Shown here piece by piece: positions 16,465 through 25,844 of a DNA stretch of 44,805 nt (the stretch's first letter is position 1; each line of letters opens with the position of its first letter). Made by a program: the position numbers and the translations under genes. Source of the DNA: Deltaproteobacteria bacterium (GTDB lineage: Bacteria; Desulfobacterota; Desulfarculia; Adiutricales; Adiutricaceae). The DNA is taken from positions 1-44,805 of the forward strand of contig JAISWF010000272.1 in the NCBI GenBank assembly GCA_031271165.1, given 5' to 3'. The notes beneath the pieces are model-generated. The model did no database searches, had not been told where the DNA came from, and saw nothing but the letters and a program-made list of their open reading frames with translations.

Positions 16465-18495
16465 ATGACCTCACAAATTATACCTGAACCCGGGCCGAGT
16501 TGGCTGCCTCCTCACCCTAAACCGGAAATTGGTTTTGTCGCCCCTTATCAGGGCTTAGCTGACTTGGCCAATGAAAAGGTCCGTCAAGGAGGTCTCCCGG
16601 TGACGGTCAGGACCGGCGATTTGGTGACTGGTTATCAAGTGGCCAGCCAGTTAGCTTCGGAAGGCTGTCGCATTTTTATCAGTCGGGGCGGTACGGCCTT
16701 AATGATCAAAAAACTTGGGTTTCCGGTGGTGGAAATCGTGGTTGGGCCCTGCGATATCCTTGATGGACTTAAAGCCGTTAGTAAAAACGACAGCCCAGTT
16801 GGCCTCATTGGTTTTTCCAATATCTTGACCGGGGCCGAGCGGCTGGCCAGTCTGTTGGAAATCAACCTAATAGTTGTCAAAGTCGAAAATGAGGCTGAAG
16901 TTCCTGATAAGCTCAAAACCCTGCAGAGGGCAGGCGTTAGGACTGTTTTGGGAGATCTTGTGGTGACCGACGAGGCGTCGAACCTGGGCCTATCCGCCGT
17001 TCTCATTGAGTCTGGCCCAGAAGCAGTGACTATGGCCCTGAAGGAAGCTGTTGAACGCCTGGCTTTGCTTAACTGGGCTGACGAGCAAAACAGGGGCCGC
17101 TTGGAAGCATTGTCCCAGTTTAAAACAGTTTTGGAAAACCTCGAAGACCCGGTTTTAATCGTTGACTCCCAAGGAGTCGTTCATGTCAACAATCCGGCCG
17201 CTGACCGTCTTTGGGGAGAGACCACTGATGGCCGAGACCGCCATATTAATTGGACCGAGATTCCGGCCTTTAGCCGAGCGATAAATACCGGACTGCCTCA
17301 GGTCGATAATGTTACTGTCTTGGGCGGCCAGCGCTATCTTTTGGAGATTATGCCCATTGCCCCGCCCGAACGGCCCCGCAACAGCCCGCCGGTAGACTCT
17401 GAATCATTGGTGGCCGTTATCGGCCGTTCGGCTGAGAAAGTGGAAAAAAGCGAACGGCGCTTGAGACGTGCCACTCACCTTAAAGGCCATGTGGCCCGGT
17501 TTCATTTTTCAGACATCATCACTGAGGACCCCCATTTTCAGAGTATTTTAAACAAGGCCGCCGAGTACGCTTTAACCGATTTGGCCATCCTAATCCAAGG
17601 TGAAAGCGGTACGGGAAAAGAGATGCTGGCTCAAAGCATCCATAACCACAAATTTGACCAAATTCGGCCTTTTGTCGCTTTAAACTGCGCCTCACTTCCA
17701 GCAACCATATTAGAAAGTGAACTTTTCGGTTATGCCCCCGGCACGTTTACCGGCGCCCTCAAGGAGGGTAAGAAAGGATTTTTTGAGCTAGCCCACGGCG
17801 GCACTCTTTTTCTCGACGAACTTGGCGAAATGCCCTTAGAGCTGCAAAGCAGAATATTGCGGGTAATTGAGGAAAAAGCAGTTTTACCTCTTGGGGCCGA
17901 CCGTTTGGTGCCGGTCGAAGTCCGCATCATTGCCGCTACCAACAAGAACTTGGCCGACTCTGTCAGAGGCGGTTTGTTTCGAAAGGATTTGTATTTTCGC
18001 TTGGCGATACTGCTGTTGACCATTCCGCCGGTGCGGGAGCGGGGGGGCGATCCTTTGGTGCTTTTCCGACATTTAGCCGCCAATCACATTGCTGGTCTCG
18101 ACCTTAATTTTTTAAAAAAAGAAGAGGTCCGCAACCAACTGGTTGCCCATCCGTGGCCGGGGAACGCTCGGGAGATTAAAAATCTAGTCCAGAGGCTGGC
18201 AATCACAACTTACGGTTTTACCAGAAACTTAAACAAGTTCTCTGAACTTCTGACTGAAGAGCTAGATGCCTCCAGGCTCATGACCGCCCCCCTTAAAACT
18301 CTTCCCCAGCAAGCTGACTCCGAATCCCTTTCTCCCCGCCCCAAACTAAAAACCGATCTGGCCAAAGCCTTAGGCATCAGCCGGACCACTTTGTGGCGGC
18401 GCCAAAGACGCCATTTGGATCCTCCCGCCCCGCCAACCCTCGAATCCTCCATCCCAGAAAAAGCCCCCTACCAATTGCCTCCCGAAGAGGCTTGA
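16465..18495 (+). CDS. PrpR-type sigma-54-dependent transcription activator
   Basis: A protein of about 676 residues. The N-terminal 200 residues match the PrpR_N sensor domain (FISRGGTALMIKK, VGLIGFSN). A PAS-like segment follows (VLIVDSQGVVHVNNPAADRL). The AAA+ domain has Walker A GESGTGKE (about 379), Walker B GTLFLDELGEM (about 446) and the sigma-54 loop. That loop reads GTFTGA (about 425) instead of the common GAFTGA. A Fis-type helix-turn-helix (DLAKALGISRTTLWRRQRR) lies at about 631-650. ATG at 16465 has AGG about 7 nt upstream; GTG at 16456 is an alternative. It probably senses a catabolic intermediate and drives the next operon from the sigma-54 promoter at 18723. Confidence 0.92.
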   Translation: MTSQIIPEPGPSWLPPHPKPEIGFVAPYQGLADLANEKVRQGGLPVTVRTGDLVTGYQVASQLASEGCRIFISRGGTALMIKKLGFPVVEIVVGPCDILDGLKAVSKNDSPVGLIGFSNILTGAERLASLLEINLIVVKVENEAEVPDKLKTLQRAGVRTVLGDLVVTDEASNLGLSAVLIESGPEAVTMALKEAVERLALLNWADEQNRGRLEALSQFKTVLENLEDPVLIVDSQGVVHVNNPAADRLWGETTDGRDRHINWTEIPAFSRAINTGLPQVDNVTVLGGQRYLLEIMPIAPPERPRNSPPVDSESLVAVIGRSAEKVEKSERRLRRATHLKGHVARFHFSDIITEDPHFQSILNKAAEYALTDLAILIQGESGTGKEMLAQSIHNHKFDQIRPFVALNCASLPATILESELFGYAPGTFTGALKEGKKGFFELAHGGTLFLDELGEMPLELQSRILRVIEEKAVLPLGADRLVPVEVRIIAATNKNLADSVRGGLFRKDLYFRLAILLLTIPPVRERGGDPLVLFRHLAANHIAGLDLNFLKKEEVRNQLVAHPWPGNAREIKNLVQRLAITTYGFTRNLNKFSELLTEELDASRLMTAPLKTLPQQADSESLSPRPKLKTDLAKALGISRTTLWRRQRRHLDPPAPPTLESSIPEKAPYQLPPEEA

Positions 18496-18521
18496 CCGCC
18501 CAGGACCTACGATCTAAATTT

Positions 18522-18581
18522 TGAAACAATATGAAACAAAAGCGAAACGCAATTGAAACGCAACGTTTCAGAAAACGTTTC
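18522..18581. promoter_or_regulatory. Helically phased GAAAC/GTTTC activator-binding array
   Basis: GAAAC occurs at 18523, 18533, 18544 and 18555, spaced 10, 11 and 11 bp, so all lie on one face of the helix. Two inverted copies GTTTC follow at 18565 and 18577. TGAAACG-CAA-CGTTTCA (18554-18570) is a perfect palindrome and AAACGTTT (18573-18580) a second palindromic core. The array lies about 140-200 bp upstream of the -24/-12 promoter, the distance expected for an enhancer of the PrpR-like activator encoded just upstream. Confidence 0.7.
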
Positions 18582-18722
18582 AAAACCCGTCTCGCCTTCA
18601 TTACCCGGCCGGGCCGACGGGAGGTTTTTGGGCGGCTAAACAAGTTTATCTCGTCGATTCTTCTATTCTTTATTTGATACAGCCTTTCTTTTTTCCCCCA
18701 GTCCAGCCCCTGAATCTCCTTT

Positions 18723-18738
18723 TGGCACATTGTTTGCT
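18723..18738 (+). promoter_or_regulatory. Sigma-54 (-24/-12) promoter
   Basis: TGGCAC at 18723-18728, five bases, then TTGCT at 18734-18738. This matches the TGGCACG-N4-TTGCW consensus at every conserved base except the G after TGGCAC, with correct spacing. It lies between the sigma-54 activator gene and the first catabolic gene, giving a leader of roughly 170 nt. Confidence 0.85.
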
Positions 18739-18828
18739 TTATTAATTTTCATCCTACATTTTTTATCAACCAGAAAAAGCCTTGGTCCAAGGATGCAGTT
18801 AGAATTGTCACTTTTTAGATGGCTATCA

Positions 18829-18837
18829 TGGTATAAT
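18829..18837 (+). promoter_or_regulatory. Possible extended -10 (sigma-70) element
   Basis: TGGTATAAT is a perfect extended -10 motif in the leader of the catabolic operon, about 80 bp upstream of the first start codon. No good -35 is at the normal distance (TTGTCA at 18805 is 21 bp away). It could give basal expression, but the region is AT-rich and chance occurrence is possible. Confidence 0.35.
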
Positions 18838-18917
18838 GTTATTTTTTATGGCTATTAATTGAGTTTAAACAATTATAGGAAACAAAATAAATTATTGTAA
18901 ACAAAAAAAGGATTATT

Positions 18918-19949
18918 ATGAAGCCAATTATCGGAATCACCATTGGCGATCCTGCTGGAATTGGTCCAGAAATTACAGTTAAAGCTCTGAGTAATGATCG
19001 TATATATGATATTTGTGTGCCAGTAGTTATTGGTGACTATGAAGCATTAGATAAAGTTCAGAAGATATTAAAAAAAGAAATAGATATTAATCAAATAAAT
19101 TCAATAAATGATGTTAAAAGTAAATATGGTGTAATTGATTTGATAAACCTTAATTTATTAACATCTAATAGCTATCAATATAAAAGTGTTCAGTTGATTA
19201 CAGGTGATGCGTCTTTTAAATATGTTATTAAGGGAATAAATCTAGCAGTGAATAATGATATTCATGCTGTAGTTACTGGGCCAATAAATAAAGAAGCTAT
19301 TAATCTAGCTGGCTATCATTATAGTGGACATACAGAAATATTTGCCGAGTATACTAACACTAAAAATTATGCTATGTTACTAACTGGTGGAAATATAAAA
19401 GTTATTCATGCAACTACGCACTGCTCAATGCGCGAGGCTTGCGATAAAATTACAAAACAACGTATATTTGAGGTGATTAAACTGGCCCAAGAAGGCTTAA
19501 ATCTCATGGGCCTTAAAAAGCCTCGGATTGGCGTGGCCGGCTTAAACGCTCACGCTGGTGAAAATGGACTGTTTGGTTGGGAAGAAGCTCGCGAGATAAC
19601 TCCGGCCATTGAGCAAGCTCAGGCCATGGGAATTATCGTCGAGGGTCCAATCCCCCCGGATACGGTGTTCGTTAAGTGTCAAGCCAATCAGTATGATGTG
19701 GTGGTGGCCATGTATCACGATCAAGGGCATATCCCGCTTAAACTGGCCGGCTTTAAGCTTGATTTGGCAACCAACCGCTATGTATCCATGTCCGGCGTCA
19801 ATATAACAGTTGGTTTGCCGATAATTCGGACTTCGGTTGACCACGGCACTGCTTTTGGTAAGGCCGGAGAAGGCCGGGCCAATGAAGAAAGCCTGGTTGA
19901 GGCTTTAGACATGGCTGTAGTCATGGCTAAAAATAAATTTAATTTATAG
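18918..19949 (+). CDS. PdxA-family 4-phospho acid dehydrogenase (canonical copy)
   Basis: A 343-residue member of the 4-hydroxythreonine-4-phosphate dehydrogenase family. It keeps the substrate motif TGPINKEA (about 119-126), SGHTE (His about 137) and the metal His residues in TTHCSMRE (about 167), NAHAGENG (about 210) and MYHDQGHIPLKL (about 265). In catabolic operons PdxA2-type proteins oxidise and decarboxylate phosphorylated four-carbon acids such as D-threonate or D-erythronate 4-phosphate, with a DUF1537 kinase; that kinase is the next gene. The 5' half is AT-rich, while the 3' half from about 19480 uses GC-rich codons like its neighbours. Confidence 0.9.
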   Translation: MKPIIGITIGDPAGIGPEITVKALSNDRIYDICVPVVIGDYEALDKVQKILKKEIDINQINSINDVKSKYGVIDLINLNLLTSNSYQYKSVQLITGDASFKYVIKGINLAVNNDIHAVVTGPINKEAINLAGYHYSGHTEIFAEYTNTKNYAMLLTGGNIKVIHATTHCSMREACDKITKQRIFEVIKLAQEGLNLMGLKKPRIGVAGLNAHAGENGLFGWEEAREITPAIEQAQAMGIIVEGPIPPDTVFVKCQANQYDVVVAMYHDQGHIPLKLAGFKLDLATNRYVSMSGVNITVGLPIIRTSVDHGTAFGKAGEGRANEESLVEALDMAVVMAKNKFNL

Positions 19950-20014
19950 GCCTAGCGACAAAAAGTTAGCAATAAATCAAGTATCAAGATAAATATATTT
20001 AATAGGCATATATA

Positions 20015-21325
20015 ATGACTATTGCATCGGCAAATGTAAATAACTTTATAAATAATAAATTATTAATTATCGCCGATGATTTTACCGGGGCTCTTGATAC
20101 GGGAGTTCAGTTTTCGAAAAAAGGGATAGCCTCCCTGGTCTTGACCGTTGATCAGCTTTCTTTTGAAGCCGGCTATACCGCCGATGTACTGGTGATTAAT
20201 ACTGAATCAAGACATTTAAGCCCCCAGCGAGCCTATGATTTGATTTATAATGTCACATCCCGAGCTTTAAAACATGGTTTCAAATATTTTTACAAAAAAA
20301 CCGATTCGGCTTTACGCGGTAATATCGGGGCCGAACTGGCCGGACTTCTGGAAGCCAGCGGGGAAAATTCTCTGACTTTTGTCCCGGCTTTTCCTCAAAA
20401 CCGCCGGGTGACCCGCTCAGGTATTCAGTACATTGACGGGGTCGAAGTCGCCCAGAGTGTTTTTTCGGTTGATCCTTTCAGCCCGGTCAAACATAGTTCG
20501 GTAGCCGAAATTATCCATCTTCAAGCGGGCCTGCCGACCGAAAATTTAACCCGGGCTGCCTATGCTCAGGCCGCCGTAAAACCGGAAACTAAAACCATCC
20601 GCATTATGGATGCAGAAAGTGTGGAAGATCTGGCGGCTATTGGGGCCCACCTAAAAGAGGGCCAAAATTTAAACTTGCTTTCGGGCTGTGCCGGGTTTGC
20701 CGAGATTTTACCCGATCTTCTAATGCTGCCAAAGCGAGAGTTTAAGCTGGCTCAGGTCCCGAGCACCCTCTTAGTCGTCTCTGGGAGCGTTAACCCCATT
20801 GCCATTGAACAATTAGCCTTTGGCGAGTTTTTGGGTTTTGCTACTTATACTCTGACTAAATTACAAAAGCTCGAGCCCTTGTATCCTCAATCTGAGGCCG
20901 GTCAAAAGTATGTTGCCGAGCTGGCCGAACAATTAAACATTTGCGGCCGGGTTATTGTCCGAGCGGTGAAAGATACAAGCGAAATTGCTTTTATTGATGA
21001 CTATATTGACAGCCAAAATGACAGTCTTAAAGAAATATCAAAACAAATAGCTAGCAATATTAGTCAAATAACATGCCAAATATTAAAAAAAAGTAAGGTA
21101 GGCACTTTAGTCATTTTTGGCGGCGACACCCTTCACGGCATCTTGGCTCAAATGAACAGCGCCGGGGTCATTCCTTTGGCCGAGATATCTTCCGGGGTAG
21201 TGGCGGCCAAAGTACTGACCGACCAGCACGATGGTTTGGTGATAACCAAGTCCGGCGGCCTAAGCGGCCCGAATATTTTGCGGTCGATTGAGGAATTTGT
21301 TTTCAAAAATGGAGGAAGGCAATGA
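20015..21325 (+). CDS. DUF1537 four-carbon acid sugar kinase
   Basis: A 436-residue protein with the N-terminal nucleotide/substrate domain signature IADDFTGALDTGVQF (about 19-33), YKKTDSALRGN at about 93 and the C-terminal domain motifs IFGGDTLHGI (about 367) and VITKSGGLSGPN. The family phosphorylates four-carbon sugar acids (threonate, erythronate) or related branched acids such as 3-oxo-isoapionate. It sits between a PdxA and an alcohol dehydrogenase gene, as in known acid-sugar catabolic operons. Sequence alone does not fix the substrate. It overlaps the next gene by 4 bp (ATGA). Confidence 0.9.
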   Translation: MTIASANVNNFINNKLLIIADDFTGALDTGVQFSKKGIASLVLTVDQLSFEAGYTADVLVINTESRHLSPQRAYDLIYNVTSRALKHGFKYFYKKTDSALRGNIGAELAGLLEASGENSLTFVPAFPQNRRVTRSGIQYIDGVEVAQSVFSVDPFSPVKHSSVAEIIHLQAGLPTENLTRAAYAQAAVKPETKTIRIMDAESVEDLAAIGAHLKEGQNLNLLSGCAGFAEILPDLLMLPKREFKLAQVPSTLLVVSGSVNPIAIEQLAFGEFLGFATYTLTKLQKLEPLYPQSEAGQKYVAELAEQLNICGRVIVRAVKDTSEIAFIDDYIDSQNDSLKEISKQIASNISQITCQILKKSKVGTLVIFGGDTLHGILAQMNSAGVIPLAEISSGVVAAKVLTDQHDGLVITKSGGLSGPNILRSIEEFVFKNGGRQ

Positions 21326-22368
21326 AAGGTACCATGAAGGCCGTTGTCAAAGAAACAGCCGAGCCTGGGGCGGTTTATCGCACTGACTGGCCGATTCCAA
21401 CAATTGGTGACCACGAAGTTTTGGTCAAAGTCAAAGCAACAGCGATTTGCGGAACTGATCAACATATTTATCCCTGGACCCCTTGGGCCCAGAACCGGGT
21501 CAAGCCGCCGATGGTCTTTGGACATGAGTTTGCCGGCGATATTGTCGAAAAAGGAGCCAAGGTGACCGGGTTTGAGCTGGGGGATCGGATCGCCGGTGAA
21601 ACTCATATTCCATGCAATAACTGTGGTCAATGTCACACTGATAATCGTCATATCTGTGAAAATATGAAGATAATAGGTGTCCATGTGCCGGGTTCATTTG
21701 CCGAATATATTGGTGTCCCTCAAGATTGCCTGTGGAAACTTGGAGATTTGGTTGATTATCAAACTGGAGCCATGCTCGAACCGATGGGGGTGGCCGTCCA
21801 CGGCCTGACTGAGACCGAAATAAAAGGAAAAAACTTAGTGATCATGGGCTGCGGCCCCATCGGGCTGATGGCCGTCAATGCCGCTAAGATCCTGGGGGCC
21901 AAAAAGGTAGTCGCCACCGATGTGGTCCCCCAGAAAATGGCTCTGGCTGCTGAATTAGGAGCCGATCTGACGGTGGACTCCTCCAAGAGCCAGGCGGCTG
22001 AGGCCATTTTCAAGTTATTGGGTCGGGGCGGGGCTGACGTGGTGGTCGACTATACCGGCAGTGTGGCGGCCATTAAAGAGGGTTTTAATTGGTTGAGGCT
22101 GGGCGGGACCTTTGTGCTGGTTGGATTGCCCAACCAAGAAATATCTTTAGATTTAACGACCAACGTCATTTACAAGGAGGCTAAGATTTTTGGTGTTACC
22201 GGCCGAAGAATGTATCAAACGTGGGAAAAATGCGAAAAAATACTTAATTCAGGTAATTTTTTTATGAATAAAATAATTGGCGGCGTATACAAGCTTGAAG
22301 AATTCGAAAAAGCTTTCGATAGTTTAAAATCTGGGGCGGTTGGTAAAATGCTCTTAATTCCAGCCTGA
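21322..22368 (+). CDS. Zinc-dependent alcohol dehydrogenase (threonine 3-dehydrogenase-like)
   Basis: A 348-residue medium-chain dehydrogenase. The catalytic zinc site is seen in CGTDQHIY and GHEFAGDI, and structural-zinc Cys in CNNCGQCHTDNRHIC. The NAD motif is GCGPIGLMAVNAAKILGA. The N-terminal half is close to L-threonine 3-dehydrogenase in pattern (CGTD.HIY...W). In this operon it probably oxidises a secondary hydroxyl of a sugar acid or polyol before or after phosphorylation. The ribosome site GGAGG lies at 21311. Confidence 0.88.
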   Translation: MKGTMKAVVKETAEPGAVYRTDWPIPTIGDHEVLVKVKATAICGTDQHIYPWTPWAQNRVKPPMVFGHEFAGDIVEKGAKVTGFELGDRIAGETHIPCNNCGQCHTDNRHICENMKIIGVHVPGSFAEYIGVPQDCLWKLGDLVDYQTGAMLEPMGVAVHGLTETEIKGKNLVIMGCGPIGLMAVNAAKILGAKKVVATDVVPQKMALAAELGADLTVDSSKSQAAEAIFKLLGRGGADVVVDYTGSVAAIKEGFNWLRLGGTFVLVGLPNQEISLDLTTNVIYKEAKIFGVTGRRMYQTWEKCEKILNSGNFFMNKIIGGVYKLEEFEKAFDSLKSGAVGKMLLIPA

Positions 22369-22378
22369 CGGAGGGGTC

Positions 22379-23791
22379 ATGATTTATCATCATCTTTTTA
22401 AAAAGTATGGTCGAAATAAAACCGTTAATGCGGCTTTGATCGGCTCGGGTGCTTACGGCACGGCCATCGTCGCCCAGCAAGGCCCCACTCCTTGGCTGAA
22501 AGTTCTGTTGGTAGCCGATGTACAGAAAGAAAAAGCCTACGAGTCACTATTGCAAGCCGGGCTTGATCCCTCAGAGCTGGTCTATAGTGACAGCGCCGCC
22601 CAGGCGGCGGCATCAATCGAGCAGGGTAAATATGTCTATACCGATCGAGCTCAATTGGCCTTTGAAGTCGAATGCATTGACATTGTTTGTGAATCAACTG
22701 GGGTAGCTGAGGCTGCGGCAATTTATGCTTCCCAGGCCATTGAAAACGGCAAAAGCGTGGCCATGATCACCAAAGGCTGCGACACCGTCATTGGTCCATT
22801 ATTGCGCCAGAAAGCCATTAAAAATGGTGTAGTTTATACCCCAGTAGATGGCGACCAACACGGCTTGCTGATGGGTTTAGTCGAATGGGCAAAATTGGTG
22901 GGACTAGAAATAATATGCGCAGGTAAAGCCACTGATGGAGAGTTAATATTCGATGAAAAAGATGATAGTATTATTATTAAAACCGATAAAGTCATTAAAC
23001 CTCCTTTTTTTTCTCAGGTCAAGATTGCCAAAGCTTTCAGGCCGTTTTTTGAGCCCATTATTTCGGGCCGGGTGGCTGAATTTCTTGAGCAACGCCAGTT
23101 AGCTCTTCAGAATATTCCGACCTATGGGTCTTACGATTTATCGGAAATGCTCTTGGCTGCTAACGCCACCGGTTTTTCGCCGAGTCTGGCCCCTTTAATT
23201 CATGGGATTTTAAGGATTTCGGAAATCCCGTCAGCTTATTGCCTGAAAAAAAATGGGGGTTTATTAGACCAAAATTCCGTTATCGACATGGTCTGCTGCT
23301 TGCGGCGACCGGAGGAAGCAGGTTTGGGCGGCGGAGTCTTTCTGGTTGTACGCTGCGCCAATGCCTATGCTCAAAAGGTGTTGGCCACCAAAGGCCAGAT
23401 CACCAATTTCGACGGCTCAGCCGCCCTTATTTACCGGCCCTATCATTTGTGCGGAGTTGAGTCGTCCATTAGTTTACTGTCAGCGGTCCTGTTGGGGGTT
23501 GATACAGGTTGCGGCCAGGCAAGACAAACCTACGATGTGGTCCGAGTTGCCCAATATGACCTCAAAGCCGGTCAAATTATTGGTGGCGATCATGACCCTG
23601 CCTACCGGTCGCAGATAATACCGGCCGTACCCATTAGTCCGGACAACCCTGCGGCGGCTCATCTCGCTTCTGGCAACCCTCTTAAGGCCGATATCTCAGC
23701 CGGAACGGTACTTACTTACGACATGATTGAAGAGCCCAAAGATTCGGCTCTCTGGGCTTTGCGCCGAGAGCTGGACCAACAATTAGGCTAA
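22379..23791 (+). CDS. Homoserine dehydrogenase-like NAD(P) oxidoreductase with SAF domain
   Basis: A 470-residue protein of the type annotated as predicted homoserine dehydrogenase with C-terminal SAF domain. The N-terminal Rossmann fold begins ALIGSGAYGTAIVAQ; VDGDQHGLLMGLVEWAK and YRPYHLCGVESSISLLSA are family-typical. A SAF-like C-terminal part is suggested by LASGNPLKADISAGTVLTYDM. Members occur in sugar-acid and apionate-type pathways where oxidation and isomerisation are coupled. The exact reaction cannot be told from sequence. GGAGG precedes the ATG. An AT-rich patch at about 22900-23000 stands out from the otherwise GC-rich gene. Confidence 0.82.
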   Translation: MIYHHLFKKYGRNKTVNAALIGSGAYGTAIVAQQGPTPWLKVLLVADVQKEKAYESLLQAGLDPSELVYSDSAAQAAASIEQGKYVYTDRAQLAFEVECIDIVCESTGVAEAAAIYASQAIENGKSVAMITKGCDTVIGPLLRQKAIKNGVVYTPVDGDQHGLLMGLVEWAKLVGLEIICAGKATDGELIFDEKDDSIIIKTDKVIKPPFFSQVKIAKAFRPFFEPIISGRVAEFLEQRQLALQNIPTYGSYDLSEMLLAANATGFSPSLAPLIHGILRISEIPSAYCLKKNGGLLDQNSVIDMVCCLRRPEEAGLGGGVFLVVRCANAYAQKVLATKGQITNFDGSAALIYRPYHLCGVESSISLLSAVLLGVDTGCGQARQTYDVVRVAQYDLKAGQIIGGDHDPAYRSQIIPAVPISPDNPAAAHLASGNPLKADISAGTVLTYDMIEEPKDSALWALRRELDQQLG

Positions 23792-23805
23792 ATAAGGACA
23801 AAGAT

Positions 23806-24807
23806 ATGAAGAGGCCAAAAATTGGCATAACCATGGGTGATGCGGCTGGTATAGGTCCTGAAATAGTTGCCAAAACTGCTTCGGGGGAGTTTTTTACCAA
23901 AATTGCTCAACCAGTGATTATCGGCGATCAGCGAGTTTTCAAGATGGGTCAGCAAATCGCCAAAGTTGAATTTGATTTCGCCGCCACTTCCTCAATTTCA
24001 GAGGCCTTGGCTGCCCCTGGCTTGGCTTTGTTAAATACCGGAGCTATGGATGCCTCACAAGTAACTATCGGCCAAAAGTCGGTGGAATACGGTCGGGAGG
24101 CAGCTGAAAACCTCAAGCAGGCCGTAGAATTTTGCCGCCATGGTCTCCTTGATGGCGTCTGCTTTGCCCCCAACAACAAAGCTTCGATGAAGGAGGCTGG
24201 TTTTAAGCTCCATGGGGTAGTTGATTTGCTAAAAGGTTTTTTTGAAAGCACTCAGTACGCCAGTGAATTGGGTGTTCTAAATAATATCTGGACCGCCCGG
24301 GTTACCAGTCATATTCCAAGCCGGGATATATACAAGTACCTGACTTTGGATAATATCCTGCGCTCGGTCCGTCTTTTGGATAAAGCTCAGAGGCTGGCCG
24401 GTTTTGCCCAGCCCAGAATTGCGGTGGCGGCCTTTAATCCCCACGCCGGCGAAAACGGCACCTGCGGCCGCGAGGAAATTGAAGTCATTGGCCCAGCCGT
24501 GGAACAAGCCAGGGCCGAAAAAATCGAGGCCACAGGCCCTTGGTCGGCTGATACCTTGTTTATGAAATTGTTTCGGGGCGATTTTGATGGCGCAGTGTCC
24601 ATGTACCACGACCAAGGGCAAATAGCTATGAAACTCCAAGGATTTGATAATGGAGTAACTGTGTTTGCCGGGCTGCCGGCTCCGGTGACCACCGCATCTC
24701 ACGGAACAGCTTACGATATTGCCGGCCAGGGTAAAGCCCAGTCGGGAGCATGGGAGCAAGCTTACCGGATGGCGGCTAGGATGGCCGCTAACAACACTAA
24801 CGCCTGA
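23806..24807 (+). CDS. Divergent second PdxA-family dehydrogenase
   Basis: A 333-residue PdxA-family protein (KIGITMGDAAGIGPEIV). The three metal His are kept: TSHIPSRD (about 167), NPHAGENG (about 211) and MYHDQGQIAMK (about 266). The substrate-phosphate region differs: the TGP..K motif is FAPNNKA and the SGHTE motif is replaced by HGVVDLL, so the His-Thr pair that contacts substrate in true PdxA is lost. It therefore probably acts on a different substrate from the paralogue at 18918. It lies after the SAF dehydrogenase in the same operon, with AAGGAC upstream. Confidence 0.87.
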   Translation: MKRPKIGITMGDAAGIGPEIVAKTASGEFFTKIAQPVIIGDQRVFKMGQQIAKVEFDFAATSSISEALAAPGLALLNTGAMDASQVTIGQKSVEYGREAAENLKQAVEFCRHGLLDGVCFAPNNKASMKEAGFKLHGVVDLLKGFFESTQYASELGVLNNIWTARVTSHIPSRDIYKYLTLDNILRSVRLLDKAQRLAGFAQPRIAVAAFNPHAGENGTCGREEIEVIGPAVEQARAEKIEATGPWSADTLFMKLFRGDFDGAVSMYHDQGQIAMKLQGFDNGVTVFAGLPAPVTTASHGTAYDIAGQGKAQSGAWEQAYRMAARMAANNTNA

Positions 24808-24971
24808 TTATCAACCGAACAAACTACAAATTAATACTGTAAATATTGCCTGATGCCAATGTTATTGGACGGATATAAGTCATTAAATAAAAAATTATCA
24901 AAAAAGAGATAAATAAATGTTAAAAAGCGTTAAAGTATTGTTGGGGCTAGAAAGACATAAGGGTTGATTTT

Positions 24972-25814
24972 ATGAAACTTGCCTACTGTATTGTCCTGCC
25001 GGATTCCTCGGTCAGCTTGGCTGCTTACCGGGGATCGGATTTGACGGCGACTTTGGAGGATATCGCCGGTCTTGGCTATGACGGGGTCGAGCTGTTTGTT
25101 CGCCGCCCGCAAAGGCTGGATATTAAGGAATTAAAAGATGTCCTCAAAAGAACCGGCCTTGAGGTTTGCGGCATAGGGACAGCGCCGCTGGTGGCCCAAG
25201 ATCACTTGACCTTGACCGATCCGGACGAAAATGTCCGCCGAAGGAGCATTGAGTGGGCCAGAGAGTTAATTGACTTGGCCGCTGAGTTCGGTCACGGGCC
25301 AGTGGGCATAGGTAAGTTTAGAGGCCAGCTGCCGGCGGACAATCCGGTTACAGGCTGGCAGTGGCTGAAAGCCAGCCTTTTGGAAATTTGCTCTTACGCA
25401 GAGTCCCAAGACGTCCTCATAGCTTTGGAGCCTCAAGAGCGCCGGAGCATCAACAACATCAACTCGACCTGGGACGGAGTTAAGTGGCTCAATCAGTTAG
25501 GAGCCCCAAACGCTCGTCTTTTGTTGGATACCTATCATATGGCCCTTGAGGATGAATCGCCAGCGGCAGGAATTTTTCAAGCCCAAAATGTCTTGGCCCA
25601 TGTTCACGCTTCAGATAGCGGGCGGACAGTTCCAGGGCAGGGCTCAATTGATTTTGCCCCAATTTTTAAAGCTCTCCAAACAATTGGATTTCAAGGCTAC
25701 CTTTCGGTTGAAATTGCCCAGCCCAGCGAACCAAGTCAGGCCCTCCAGGCAGCTAGGCAAGCTTGGGAGCATTTGAACGAGCAATTGAAAGCTCTTGGTC
25801 CGACTATAAAATAA
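24972..25814 (+). CDS. Xylose isomerase-like TIM-barrel sugar isomerase/epimerase
   Basis: A 280-residue protein of the AP-endonuclease-2/xylose isomerase-like superfamily. Metal-binding residues expected of the family are visible in IALEPQ (Glu), LLLDTYHM (Asp and His), HVHASD (His) and LSVEIA (Glu). Members isomerise, epimerise or decarboxylate keto sugars and sugar acids. It is separated from the upstream PdxA gene by 165 bp of AT-rich sequence but is still co-directional, and it precedes the transporter genes. Substrate unknown. Confidence 0.85.
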   Translation: MKLAYCIVLPDSSVSLAAYRGSDLTATLEDIAGLGYDGVELFVRRPQRLDIKELKDVLKRTGLEVCGIGTAPLVAQDHLTLTDPDENVRRRSIEWARELIDLAAEFGHGPVGIGKFRGQLPADNPVTGWQWLKASLLEICSYAESQDVLIALEPQERRSINNINSTWDGVKWLNQLGAPNARLLLDTYHMALEDESPAAGIFQAQNVLAHVHASDSGRTVPGQGSIDFAPIFKALQTIGFQGYLSVEIAQPSEPSQALQAARQAWEHLNEQLKALGPTIK

Positions 25815-25844
25815 AGATAAAATTTATTTTAAGGAGCATATAAA

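Noticed and set aside
24917-24967. Possible 16-residue leader peptide before the TIM-barrel isomerase gene
   Set aside because: MLKSVKVLLGLERHKG lacks a good ribosome site and any attenuator hairpin nearby.
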